In this document: piece by piece, positions 14,186-22,220 of the stretch
Layout of the letters: every line of letters begins with the position of its first letter
How positions within the stretch are numbered: the first letter of the stretch is position 1
Assembly: GCA_021808985.1 (NCBI GenBank)
Contig: JAKBAQ010000012.1
Location: forward strand, 1-24,659
Direction of reading: 5' to 3'
From: Pseudomonadota bacterium
GTDB taxonomy: Bacteria > Pseudomonadota > Alphaproteobacteria > Acetobacterales > Acetobacteraceae
DNA: 24,659 nt
The notes under the pieces: model-generated
Database searches by the model: none
Seen by the model: the letters and a program-made list of their open reading frames with translations, nothing else
Told to the model about the DNA's origin: nothing
Translations under genes and position numbers: made by a program

Positions 14186-15282
14186 GCGCCGGGCCCCGCA
14201 TAGGCGCGGTTTTTCCATTGGGCGCCGGCGCCGCGCCAGTGATTCACCGCCGAGGCGATGGTGGCGGCCATGTAGAACAGGGCGATGAAGGGCAGCGCCA
14301 GGGCGAGGAGCCTGGGCTGGCGGTAGCGCGCGAGGGTGGGCAGGTAGCTGGCCACGGCCAGCGCCGAGGCGGCGAGGCCGGCCAGGAAGGGCCAGCCATG
14401 GCCGTGCAGCACCTCATAGGGCGCGACCAGCCAGACCAGGGCGAGGCCGAGGATGGTGCCGGCCAGGATGAGGGCGGAGTGGTTGAGCTGGGTGAAGGCG
14501 GTGCGGGTGATCATGTTCCAGATGTCGGCCACGTGGGGGTAGGGGCGGATGGAGGTGGCGAGGCCGGAATGGCCGAGGAAGATGGGGCCGGATTTTTTCA
14601 CCTCGCGGGCGAGGGAGACATCGTCAATGAGGGCGGATTTGATGGTGTTTAGCCCGCCGATGCGCGCCAGGGCGGCGCGGCGGATGAGCACCGTGCCGCC
14701 GGCGGCGGCGGCGGTGGATTTGAGCGGGTCGTTCACCAGGGCGAAGGGATAGAGCATCTGGAAGAAATACACGAAAGCGGGGATGAGGAAACGCTCCGGC
14801 AGGGAGGTGCAGTTGAGGCGCACCATTTCGGAGACCATGTCAGCCCGGGGGGTGAGCAGGCGGGTGACGAGGGCGGAGAGATGGCGCGGGTCGTGCGTGA
14901 TGTCAGCGTCGGCGAAGAGGATGATGGGGGCGGCGCTGGCCTCCACGCCCTGTTGCAGCGCCCAGAGCTTGCCGGACCAGCCGGGGGCCTTGGGCTTGCC
15001 GGTGATGATGGTGAGCCTTGGGTGGGTGCCGGCGCGCTGGGCCGTGCCGTCGGTGGAGTTGTCGTCCACCAGGATGACGCGGAATTTGCCCGCATAGTCC
15101 TGCGCCAGCAGGGAGGCGATGACGGGGGCGATGGTTGGGGCTTCGTCACGCGCGGGGATGATGATGTCGACATCCGGGTGCTCAGGCGGCGATGATGGGG
15201 GCAGCTCGGGCGCGGAGGCCCAGAATTTTCCGTGCAGGAAGACCAGGTAGAGCCAGATGAGCAGGGTGAGGGTGGCGATCAT
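14182..15282 (-). CDS. hpnB: hopanoid-associated glycosyltransferase HpnB
   Basis: Membrane-anchored family 2-type glycosyltransferase found in hopanoid clusters; its exact acceptor is not established. Of 366 residues, 2-18 form an N-terminal membrane helix. The GT-A catalytic domain follows, with VDIIIPARDEAPTI, LVDDNSTDGT and the DxD metal/nucleotide-sugar motif in LFADADITHD (125-127). Three or so C-terminal membrane helices follow (for example ALILAGTILGLALVWLVAP and LLALALPFIALFYMAATIA). It overlaps hpnA and hpnC by four bases on each side. Family and context agree well. Confidence 0.92.
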   Translation of the reverse strand: MIATLTLLIWLYLVFLHGKFWASAPELPPSSPPEHPDVDIIIPARDEAPTIAPVIASLLAQDYAGKFRVILVDDNSTDGTAQRAGTHPRLTIITGKPKAPGWSGKLWALQQGVEASAAPIILFADADITHDPRHLSALVTRLLTPRADMVSEMVRLNCTSLPERFLIPAFVYFFQMLYPFALVNDPLKSTAAAAGGTVLIRRAALARIGGLNTIKSALIDDVSLAREVKKSGPIFLGHSGLATSIRPYPHVADIWNMITRTAFTQLNHSALILAGTILGLALVWLVAPYEVLHGHGWPFLAGLAASALAVASYLPTLARYRQPRLLALALPFIALFYMAATIASAVNHWRGAGAQWKNRAYAGPGA

Positions 15283-16277
15283 GTCAGCAGGCCTTGGGCG
15301 CGCAGCCAGGTGAGGGCGTCAGCCACGGCGGCGGCGGCGGGGCGCGGCTGGTAGCCGAGCTCGGCCTGTGCCCGGGCGGATGTGAAGAACATCTTCTTGC
15401 GCGCCATGGCGAGGATTTCAGGGGTCATGAGCGGGGTTTTGCCGGTGATATCGGCGATGCGCTCCATCACCCAGGCGAGGGGCATGAGCGGGGCGATGGG
15501 CAGGCGCAGGGTGGGGGGCTTGCGGCCGGTTTGCGCGGCGATGAGGGCGAGCAGCTCGCGCAGCATCAGGTTTTCGCCGCCCAGTATGTAGGATTCGCCG
15601 GCGCGGCCTTTTGCGAGCGCCAGCAGGTGGCCTTGGGCCACGTCATCGACATGGACGATGTTGAGCCCGGTATCGACATAGGCGGGCATGCGGCCGGCTG
15701 CGGCGTCGCGCACCATCTGGCCGGTGGGGGTGGGTTTGACATCGCCGGGGCCGACGGGCGTGGAGGGGTTGACGATGACGATGTTCTGCCCGGCGGCGGC
15801 CAGGGCGCGCACTGCCTGTTCGGCGTCATATTTCGATTTTTTATAGGCGCCGAGATGGTGTTCGGGCTTGATGGGGGTGGTCTCATCGGCGGGGGAGCCA
15901 TCAGCGGTGAGGCCGAGGGCGGCGACGGAACTGGTGTAGAGGCTGCGCTCCACCCCGGCGGCGGCGGCGGCGCGCAGCAGGGCGAGGGAGCCATCAATAT
16001 TGACGTGGCGCATGGCGGCTTCGTCGGGCACCCAGAGGCGGTAGTCCGCCGCGACGTGGAAGAGATAGCGGCAGCCGCGCAGGGCCGGGGCGAAGGTGGC
16101 GGGGGTGGCGAGGTCCAGCGGGACGATTTCAGCCGGCGGGGTGCCGGGCGGGAGCGCGCCGCCGCCGGGGCGGGTGGTGAGGCGCAGCCGGTGCCCGGCG
16201 CGGTGCAGCGCGCGCGCCACGGCGGCGCCGACGAACCCGGTGGCCCCGGTTACAAGCGTGACATCGTCGTGGTTCAA
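15279..16277 (-). CDS. hpnA: hopanoid-associated sugar epimerase HpnA
   Basis: Extended short-chain dehydrogenase/reductase with similarity to dihydroflavonol reductases and sugar epimerases, associated with hopanoid side-chain formation. The 332-residue protein has the NAD(P)-binding GATGFVG at 11-17, the serine in LYTSSVAAL, and catalytic Y145-x3-K149 (in GAYKKSKYDAEQ), so the active site is complete. The start is TTG at 16277, supported by CCGGAG about eight bases upstream; no ATG fits. First gene of the hpnABCDE operon, divergent from the ferritin-like gene, with about 158 bases between the starts that must contain promoters for both. Confidence 0.92.
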   Translation of the reverse strand: MNHDDVTLVTGATGFVGAAVARALHRAGHRLRLTTRPGGGALPPGTPPAEIVPLDLATPATFAPALRGCRYLFHVAADYRLWVPDEAAMRHVNIDGSLALLRAAAAAGVERSLYTSSVAALGLTADGSPADETTPIKPEHHLGAYKKSKYDAEQAVRALAAAGQNIVIVNPSTPVGPGDVKPTPTGQMVRDAAAGRMPAYVDTGLNIVHVDDVAQGHLLALAKGRAGESYILGGENLMLRELLALIAAQTGRKPPTLRLPIAPLMPLAWVMERIADITGKTPLMTPEILAMARKKMFFTSARAQAELGYQPRPAAAAVADALTWLRAQGLLT

Positions 16278-16435
16278 GCCGTGACTCCGGAAATAATGAG
16301 CGGTCTGCGCGCTTCTTTATGTGGCGCGGGCGCGGCCCGCCAGCCCCAAAGGGCGGCCATATGTAAATTACAGCGCCGCTGTTGTAGAAGCCACGGCAGT
16401 TTTTGAGGAAAGCGTGAGCGGACATGGGAGCTGGC
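16278..16435. promoter_or_regulatory. divergent control region between hpnA and the ferritin-like gene
   Basis: This 158-base gap separates two divergent operons with related neighbourhood function. It carries an AT-rich pocket (ATATGTAAATTACAG near 16360-16375) inside GC-rich sequence, plus ribosome binding sites at both edges. No promoter hexamers stood out strongly enough to place. Confidence 0.4.
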
Positions 16436-17347
16436 ATGGATGATTCGAACGTTGCCGAGGCCGATTTCAAGGCGCGGCATTGGGATTTCGCGCAGCCGGG
16501 GCAGATTAGGCCGGGCAGCGAGGCGCATTACCAGATGCTGACGCGGCTGCTGGAGGAGACCTACAACCCCTACAAGCCGGCGGTGCTGGACTGGCCGAAG
16601 CTGGATGAGGAGACCAGGGCGCGGATTACCTCGCTGCCGATCTGGGATATCGCGGTGCAGACGGAGATCAAGGCGTCGATGCGCATAGAGGCGTTCGCCA
16701 AGACGGTGAAGAGCCCGGCGCTGCGGGCGGCGCTGCTGCATATGGCGGGTGAGGAGCGGCGGCACCGGGATGTGCTCTCGCGGCTGGTGGCGGCCTATGA
16801 CATTCCGATGAAGCCGGATGAGGATTATGTGCTGCCCGTGGATGCGGAATGGGGGTTCATGGTAACCGGCTATTCGGAATGTATCGACAGTTTCTTCGCC
16901 TACGGGCTGTTTGAGATGGCCCGGCGCTCCGGCTATTTTCCGCCCGAGCTGGTGGAGACCTTCGAGCCCGTGGTGCAGGAGGAGGGACGGCATATTCTGT
17001 TCTTCACCAACTGGATCGCCTGGCACAAGGCGGCCATGCCGCTGTGGCGGCGGCCCTATTTCGCGCTGAAGACGGCGGCGGTGTGGGTTTTTCTGATCTG
17101 GGAGCGGATCGGGATTGCGCGGGATGTGGATGGGCTGGAGGGGGCGGATGCGAACTTCACCATCAATGGCTCGAAGGCGCTGAGCGATGAGATGGACCCG
17201 GCGGTGCTGATCGATATCTGCCTGCGGGAGGATAAGCGGCGGATGGCGGGGTATGATGCGCGGCTGGTGCGCCCGACGACCATGCCGCGGCTGGCAAGGC
17301 TGGCGCGGCTGTTCGTGCGCCCCAAGAAGCGGGTGGCCGTGGCTTGA
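16436..17347 (+). CDS. ferritin-like di-iron protein divergent from hpnA
   Basis: A 303-residue protein with the signature of a four-helix di-iron carboxylate site. From the ATG at 16436: Glu in QTEIKASMRIEAF (E77 or E85), ExxH in GEERRH (E107/H110), Glu in TGYSECID (E148), and ExxH in QEEGRH (E183/H186). A hydrophobic helix (about 208-226, LKTAAVWVFLIW) suggests membrane association. Such sites bind iron and activate oxygen, or store iron; the substrate is unknown. I prefer ATG 16436 (GGGAG five bases upstream), though ATG 16424 is possible. Its stop overlaps the hpnL start. The position, divergent from hpnABCDE and coupled to hpnL, suggests a role in hopanoid or membrane lipid oxidation. 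That is inference. Confidence 0.8.
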   Translation: MDDSNVAEADFKARHWDFAQPGQIRPGSEAHYQMLTRLLEETYNPYKPAVLDWPKLDEETRARITSLPIWDIAVQTEIKASMRIEAFAKTVKSPALRAALLHMAGEERRHRDVLSRLVAAYDIPMKPDEDYVLPVDAEWGFMVTGYSECIDSFFAYGLFEMARRSGYFPPELVETFEPVVQEEGRHILFFTNWIAWHKAAMPLWRRPYFALKTAAVWVFLIWERIGIARDVDGLEGADANFTINGSKALSDEMDPAVLIDICLREDKRRMAGYDARLVRPTTMPRLARLARLFVRPKKRVAVA

Positions 17348-18330
17348 AGCGGCATCTGCGCCTGATGCCGGTGGCCTTCGCGCTGGCCGGCACCGCCGTG
17401 GTCACGGGGCTGGTGATATACTACGGCGCGGGGGATGTGCTGCGGGTGCTGGGCAGGGTGAGGCTCTCGGGCTTTGGCTTGTATATTCTGGTGCAGCTGG
17501 GGATTTTGCTGGGGCTGGGGCTGTGCTGGCGCATGGTGCTGCGCAGCCGGATGCGGGGCAGCTACTGGCTGTGCGTGTGGGGGCGGATGGTGCGCGACGC
17601 CACCGGGGAGTTTCTGCCCTTCAGCCAGGTGGGCGGCTATGTGCTGGGCGCGCGGGTGATGGCGCTGCATGGGGTGCGGATCGCCGATGCCACGGCCTCG
17701 ACGCTGGCGGATATCACCACCGAGTTTTTGGCGCAGCTGACGTTTATCGGCATCGGGCTCTCGATTTTGGCGCGCGAGGCGCCGTCGAGCGATTTGCTGG
17801 TGCCGGTGGCGGTGGGGCTGTGCGTTGCCGTGGTGCTGGGGGTTGGGCTGATTCTGGCGCAGCAGGGCGGGGGCGCCAGGGTTTTCCGGGCGCTGGCGAC
17901 GCGGATAGCGGGGCAGACGGGCGAGGGGGCGACGCTGAGCATAGACCGGCTGCAGGCCTCGCTCGATATCATGTATGGCGAGCGGGACCGGCTGGCTTAT
18001 TGCGCGCTGTTCCATCTGGGGTGCTGGTTTGGCACGGCGAGCGCGTCGTTTGTCGGGTTTCATGCGATGGGGGTGCCGTTGAGCTTCGCCGATGCCATAT
18101 GTATCGAGGCGATGCTGCATGCGATCATGGCGCTGGCGTTTTTCGTGCCGGGGCGGGTGGGCATACAGGAGGCGGCCTATACGCTGCTGGGCGGGATTTT
18201 CGGCGTGCCGCCGGATGTGGCGCTCTCGCTCTCGCTGATGCGCAGGGCGCGGGATTTCGTGATCGCGGTGCCGGTGCTGGTGGTCTGGCAGGCGATTGAG
18301 GTGAAGCGGCTGAAGGGAGCCGCGATCTGA
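17344..18330 (+). CDS. hpnL: HpnL-like membrane protein (lysylphosphatidylglycerol synthase TM-type)
   Basis: A 328-residue polytopic inner-membrane protein with about eight hydrophobic segments (for example VAFALAGTAVVTGLVIYYGAG, LYILVQLGILLGLGLCW, AHAIMALAFFVP-type helix near the end). It belongs to the flippase-like UPF0104/lysylphosphatidylglycerol-synthase transmembrane family. The segments EFLPFSQVGGYVLGAR and VPGRVGIQEAAYTLLGGIFG match the hopanoid-cluster subfamily HpnL, whose biochemical role is not settled (lipid translocation has been suggested). The start is TTG at 17344, overlapping the upstream TGA; an in-frame ATG at 17365 is an alternative. Co-transcribed with the ferritin-like gene. 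Confidence 0.82.
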   Translation: MKRHLRLMPVAFALAGTAVVTGLVIYYGAGDVLRVLGRVRLSGFGLYILVQLGILLGLGLCWRMVLRSRMRGSYWLCVWGRMVRDATGEFLPFSQVGGYVLGARVMALHGVRIADATASTLADITTEFLAQLTFIGIGLSILAREAPSSDLLVPVAVGLCVAVVLGVGLILAQQGGGARVFRALATRIAGQTGEGATLSIDRLQASLDIMYGERDRLAYCALFHLGCWFGTASASFVGFHAMGVPLSFADAICIEAMLHAIMALAFFVPGRVGIQEAAYTLLGGIFGVPPDVALSLSLMRRARDFVIAVPVLVVWQAIEVKRLKGAAI

Positions 18331-18347
18331 ACTCTGGGGGGATGGGG

Positions 18348-18605
18348 ATGTCGGTTCTCGGTTGGATTGTGCTGGGCGTGCTGGCCGGGTGGATTGGCAG
18401 CCATATCGTCGATAATCGCGGCAAGGGGCCGATGCTGGACATGGTGCTCGGCATCGTGGGCGCGCTGGTGGGCGGCAAGATTTTCATGGTGCTGGGGGCG
18501 GCGCCGGTGAGCGGGGTTAATTTGTACAGCCTGTTCGTTGCAGTCGTGGGGGCGGTGGTGGTGCTGGTGGCCTACCATGCCGTGATGGGCAACCGCAGGC
18601 TTTGA
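18348..18605 (+). CDS. GlsB/YeaQ/YmgE-type small membrane protein
   Basis: An 85-residue integral membrane protein of the transglycosylase-associated/GlsB-YeaQ family, often stress-induced. It shows three hydrophobic helices, the first being LGWIVLGVLAGWIGSHIV, followed by the glycine-rich GIVGALVGGKIF and then LFVAVVGAVVVLVAYHAV. I use ATG 18348 because a run of six G ends six bases upstream, whereas the ATG at 18342 has no room for a ribosome binding site. It starts 17 bases after hpnL and overlaps the next gene's TTG, so it is likely in the same transcript. Confidence 0.85.
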   Translation: MSVLGWIVLGVLAGWIGSHIVDNRGKGPMLDMVLGIVGALVGGKIFMVLGAAPVSGVNLYSLFVAVVGAVVVLVAYHAVMGNRRL

Positions 18606-19747
18606 GCACCGCCATGCGCGCGGCGCCGGTGGGGGCGCGGCTGCGCACGATGTGGCTGATGTTCTTCATGGCGGGGATCGGGATTTCCGTCTGGGCGATC
18701 ACGGTTCCGTATTCGAAGATAAAATTCGGCCTGAGCGATGGGATGCTGGGGCTGGTGCTGTTCGCGGGGGGGATTGGCGGGCTGCTGGGCATGCCCTTTG
18801 CCGGGATGGCGGTTGGCCGCTGGGGCAGCCGGGCCGTGCTGGTGACGGTTTCAGCCGGGGTGGGGGTGCTGCTGCCGTTTCTGGTGAATGCGGGCTCGGC
18901 CTTGGAATTCACCACGCTGCTGTTCGTGTATGGCACGCTGTTCGGGGCGCTGGATATCGCGATCAACGCGCAAGGGGCGGTGGTGGAGCGCATGAGCGGG
19001 CGGCTGCGGATGTCGGGCTTTCATGCCTGTTACAGCCTGGGCAGCCTGGCGGTGGTGGTGGCGAGTTTTTTGCTGCTGCGGCTGGGGGTGTCCTATGCCG
19101 GGTGCGCGTTGATCAATGCTTCGGCGATATTGCTGATTTTGACGCAGAGCGGGTTTCTGGTGCCGCATGAGGGGGATGCGCGCGCGGCGGGGCCGCGGAT
19201 GGCGCCGCCGAACCGGGCGACGATTGTGCTGGGGCTGTGCTGCTTCACCTGCTTCATGACCGAGGGGGCGGCGACGGATTGGAGCGCGGTGTTTCTGCGC
19301 TTCGCGCGGGAAATGCCGCTGGCGAGCGCGACGCTGGGCTATGCCGCCTTTGCGGTGGCGACCGCCGGGGCGCGGCTGCTGGGGGACCGGGTGGCGATGC
19401 GGCTGGGGCAGGCGGCGGTGATGCGCCTGGGCTGCGCGGTGGCGGTGGCGGGATTCGGGCTGGTGATTCTGGTGCCGGTGGGCTGGGTGGGGATTGTGGG
19501 ATTTGGCCTGGTGGGGCTGGGGACTGGGAATATCGCGCCGCTGGTGATGAGCGCGGCGGCGCGGGTGCCGGGGATGGCGGCCAACCATTCAGTGCCCGCG
19601 GTGGTGGGGCTGGGATATGCCGGGTTTCTGGTGGGGCCGGTGGTGATCGGCACGGTGGCGAACGGGCTGGGGCTGGGCTTCGCGCTCGGGCTGGACGCGG
19701 TGCTGCTGGGGGCGACGTTCTTCGCGGCGGAGGCGGTGGCGGGGTAG
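18602..19747 (+). CDS. MFS transporter (YbjJ/FucP-like)
   Basis: A 381-residue major facilitator with about 12 hydrophobic segments. It lacks a charged periplasmic domain. The first cytoplasmic loop carries FAGMAVGRWGSR, the family's GxxxDR/K-type loop in modified form, and the second half has CFMTEGAATDWSAVFLR, a motif I associate with the YbjJ-type group of the sugar/fucose-permease-like MFS. The substrate is unknown. The start is TTG 18602 overlapping the previous stop, or ATG 18614; the sequence does not decide. Last gene of the plus-strand group; only four bases separate its stop from the convergent nucleotidase gene. Confidence 0.85.
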   Translation: MSTAMRAAPVGARLRTMWLMFFMAGIGISVWAITVPYSKIKFGLSDGMLGLVLFAGGIGGLLGMPFAGMAVGRWGSRAVLVTVSAGVGVLLPFLVNAGSALEFTTLLFVYGTLFGALDIAINAQGAVVERMSGRLRMSGFHACYSLGSLAVVVASFLLLRLGVSYAGCALINASAILLILTQSGFLVPHEGDARAAGPRMAPPNRATIVLGLCCFTCFMTEGAATDWSAVFLRFAREMPLASATLGYAAFAVATAGARLLGDRVAMRLGQAAVMRLGCAVAVAGFGLVILVPVGWVGIVGFGLVGLGTGNIAPLVMSAAARVPGMAANHSVPAVVGLGYAGFLVGPVVIGTVANGLGLGFALGLDAVLLGATFFAAEAVAG

Positions 19748-19751
19748 GGGG

Positions 19752-21677
19752 TTATGTGAGCGTGAGCGCGAATTGGGTGTAGCCGTCGCCGGTATCGCCG
19801 AGGGAGGTGATGTTGGGGTTTTGCAGCAGGTAGCGCGCGGCGGCGGGGGAGGACCTGAATGTGACCGTGACCGGGGCGCCGATGGGGGCGAAGGACCAGA
19901 CCGGCGGGGTGGCGATGGTGAGGGTTTTTTTGGCCAGGATGTAGCGGATGATGACGTCGCGCGTTTGGTCTGGCGCGCGCAGCACGACGGCGGCGGGGTT
20001 GTGGACGATGCCGCCGGAATCGGCGCGGTAGTTGTTGGTGATGACGATGAATTCCTGCTCCGGCGTGATGGGAACGCCCTGGTGGCGCAGATTGGTGATG
20101 CGGTGGGTGTAGGGGTGGAATTTGCCGTGGCCGGAGAAGCGGGGGGGACGGGTGATGTCAATCTGGTAGGTGATGCCGGAGATGACGTCAAAAACATAAG
20201 AGGGGACATAGGGGTTGAGCAGGGGTTGCGGGGAGGGGTTTTCAGGGTCGATCCGGTTGAAGATTTCGGCTGATTTTTCCAGCCAGTTTTGCAGCTGGTG
20301 GCCGTTGACCCGCAGCGCCGCGACGGTGTTGGGGTACATGTAGAGGTCGGCAACGTCCTTGATGGCGATGGTGCCGGCGGTGAGGTCTATGTAATTGTCG
20401 GGGGATTGGTAGCCCTCCTTGAAGGGGGCGGCGGCGGAGAGGATTGGCAGGCTGGTGGGGCCGAGCAGCGGGGTTGCGTACCAGGTCTGGGCGGCGTTGA
20501 CGAGGGCGAGGGAGCTCTCGGTGCCGATGAGGGCGCCGTAGCTGTTGAGGGGCTGGCTGAGATGGCCGATGGGCTCGCGGATCCAGGCCAGGGTTTTTTG
20601 GTGGTCGCGGGCGACGGCGGAGTCGACCGCGGGGTCGTTGGCGGCGAGCGGGGTGATGGTGCGCCCGGCGCGCGCGCAGATGGGCTGGGTGGCGCAGGAG
20701 AAGCCGGTGACGGCCCATTTGCCGTTTTGCTGGGTGAGGGTGAGGTCTATGATGCCCAGATCGCTGCCCCAGAAGCCGGGCATGGTGGCGGGGATGCCGT
20801 TGAGGGTGCCGAGGGTGGCGTCAATCCCGTCATGGCCGGCATAGTCAGGCCCGGGGAAGACGCGGTGGGAATGGCCGGTGAAGATGACGTCAATCCCGGG
20901 GATCTGGGCGAGGTAGTAGCTCGCGTTTTCATCAAAGCCGCGGCGCGGGGCGGTGGAGATGCCGGAATGGCTGAGGGCGACCAGGAGATCAACCTGTGGG
21001 CGCAGGGCGGGGATGTGGCGCTGGGCGGCGTCGACGATGTCAATCGTGGTGAGGCGGCCGGTGAGGTGGGCTTTGTCCCACTCCATGATCTGGGGCGGGA
21101 CGAAGCCGATGACGCCGATCTTGAGGGGGTGGATTGAGCCGTCTTGCGCGGTGAAGTGACGCTCCAGGATGAGGGTTGGGGGCAGCCAGGGCGTGCCGTC
21201 AGCGTTGAGGATGTTGGCGGAGCAGAAGGGGAAATTGGCGCCGGCGAGGGCTTTTACGCAGAAATCCAGCCCGTAATTGAACTCATGATTGCCGATGGTG
21301 GCGGCGTCGTAGTTCAGGGTGTTCATGGCGCGGATGGTGGGGTGCAGATGGCCTGGGGCCAGATTGCCGGGCTGGGCCATGTAGTCAGCCAGGGGGTTGC
21401 CCTGGATGGTGTCGCCATTATCGAACAGCAGGGTGTTTTGCGCCTGGGCGCGGGCGGCGTGGATGAGGGTGGCGGCCTTGGTGAGGCCGACGGTGTTGTC
21501 TGGCGCGTCACGGAAATAGTCATAATTCTCATCGAAGGTGTGCAGGTCGGAGGTTTCGAGCAGGCGCAGCGCGATGACGGGGGCGCTGGCGGTGCTGGCC
21601 TGGGCGGTCTGGGCGGCGGCGAGCGTGGCGAGGGCGGCGCTGGATTGCAGGAGCGTGCGGCGGGGAAAATGGGGCAT
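19752..21677 (-). CDS. cpdB: bifunctional 2',3'-cyclic-nucleotide 2'-phosphodiesterase/3'-nucleotidase
   Basis: Exported metallophosphoesterase that hydrolyses 2',3'-cyclic nucleotides and 3'-nucleotides, allowing use of RNA breakdown products. Of 641 residues, the N-terminus has a twin-arginine-type signal (PRRTLLQSSAALATLAAAQT, cleavage near AQA). The catalytic domain shows all metal-site motifs: TSDLH (D44, H46), DNGDTIQG, IGNHEFNYG, a SHSG and a GHSHR. The C-terminal substrate domain has PILSAAAPFKEGYQSPDNYI and NNYRADSGG, typical of CpdB. Start ATG 21677 lacks a strong ribosome binding site. It stands alone on the minus strand, convergent with the MFS gene and divergent from the MerR gene. 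Confidence 0.92.
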   Translation of the reverse strand: MPHFPRRTLLQSSAALATLAAAQTAQASTASAPVIALRLLETSDLHTFDENYDYFRDAPDNTVGLTKAATLIHAARAQAQNTLLFDNGDTIQGNPLADYMAQPGNLAPGHLHPTIRAMNTLNYDAATIGNHEFNYGLDFCVKALAGANFPFCSANILNADGTPWLPPTLILERHFTAQDGSIHPLKIGVIGFVPPQIMEWDKAHLTGRLTTIDIVDAAQRHIPALRPQVDLLVALSHSGISTAPRRGFDENASYYLAQIPGIDVIFTGHSHRVFPGPDYAGHDGIDATLGTLNGIPATMPGFWGSDLGIIDLTLTQQNGKWAVTGFSCATQPICARAGRTITPLAANDPAVDSAVARDHQKTLAWIREPIGHLSQPLNSYGALIGTESSLALVNAAQTWYATPLLGPTSLPILSAAAPFKEGYQSPDNYIDLTAGTIAIKDVADLYMYPNTVAALRVNGHQLQNWLEKSAEIFNRIDPENPSPQPLLNPYVPSYVFDVISGITYQIDITRPPRFSGHGKFHPYTHRITNLRHQGVPITPEQEFIVITNNYRADSGGIVHNPAAVVLRAPDQTRDVIIRYILAKKTLTIATPPVWSFAPIGAPVTVTFRSSPAAARYLLQNPNITSLGDTGDGYTQFALTLT

Positions 21678-21758
21678 GGCGGCAGCAAGCCAGGAAGTGG
21701 CGGAAAATGCAACCTTGGAGTGTTTTGGTGGAAAATTCTGGACAGCGGCGGGGGTATG

Positions 21759-21774
21759 ACCTATACGTTAAGGT
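21759..21774. promoter_or_regulatory. candidate operator of the MerR-family regulator
   Basis: ACCTATACGTTAAGGT is an imperfect palindrome: ACCT, central ACGT and AGGT are symmetric (12 of 16 positions). It lies 35 bases before the likely GTG start of the MerR gene and about 80 bases before cpdB. MerR-family proteins bind such dyads within promoters, and regulators of branched-chain or fatty-acid catabolism often control themselves, so autoregulation is likely. No -35/-10 pair could be set with confidence. Confidence 0.45.
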
Positions 21775-21808
21775 GTGACGCCATGCGTTAGAGATGGGAG
21801 GGGTTGCC

Positions 21809-22204
21809 GTGACATCCGCGCCCGTGCCGGTTTTGTATTCGGTTGGCCAGCTGGCGCAGGCGCTGGGGGTGACGGCGCGCGCGATACGGTTTTACGAGGA
21901 TAAGGGGTTGATAGCGCCGCACCGCGCGGGGGTGGCGCGGGTTTATGCGGCCCGCGACCGGGCGCGGCTGATGCTGATTCTGCGCGGCAAGCGGCTTGGG
22001 TTTTCGCTGCGCGAGATCAGGGAATTCTTGGATTTGTATGACGCCGATCCGGCGCATGAGATGCAGACGCGCCAGTTGCAGCAGGCGGTGCGCAAGCGCC
22101 AGGCGGCGTTGCGCGAGCAGCGCGCGGCGATTGAGGAAAGCCTGGCGGAGCTGGGCGAGATAGAGCGGCAGTGCGCGGCGGCGCTGGCGGGGAAAACGGA
22201 ATGA
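21809..22204 (+). CDS. MerR family transcriptional regulator of the beta-oxidation operon
   Basis: A 131-residue regulator. The N-terminal winged helix is canonical (YSVGQLAQALGVTARAIRFY and EDKGLIAP). A dimerising helix and coiled coil follow, with RLGFSLREIREFLDLYD and then an Arg/Glu/Gln-rich stretch to the end. This form resembles the LiuR-type group that controls branched-chain amino acid or acyl-CoA degradation. There is no cysteine-rich metal site of the MerR/CueR kind at the C-terminus. I prefer the GTG at 21809, which has GGGAGGGG five bases upstream, over the ATG at 21794, which has none. It is 16 bases from the thiolase gene, implying one operon. Confidence 0.88.
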   Translation: MTSAPVPVLYSVGQLAQALGVTARAIRFYEDKGLIAPHRAGVARVYAARDRARLMLILRGKRLGFSLREIREFLDLYDADPAHEMQTRQLQQAVRKRQAALREQRAAIEESLAELGEIERQCAAALAGKTE

Positions 22205-22220
22205 AAAAGGGGGAAAATTC

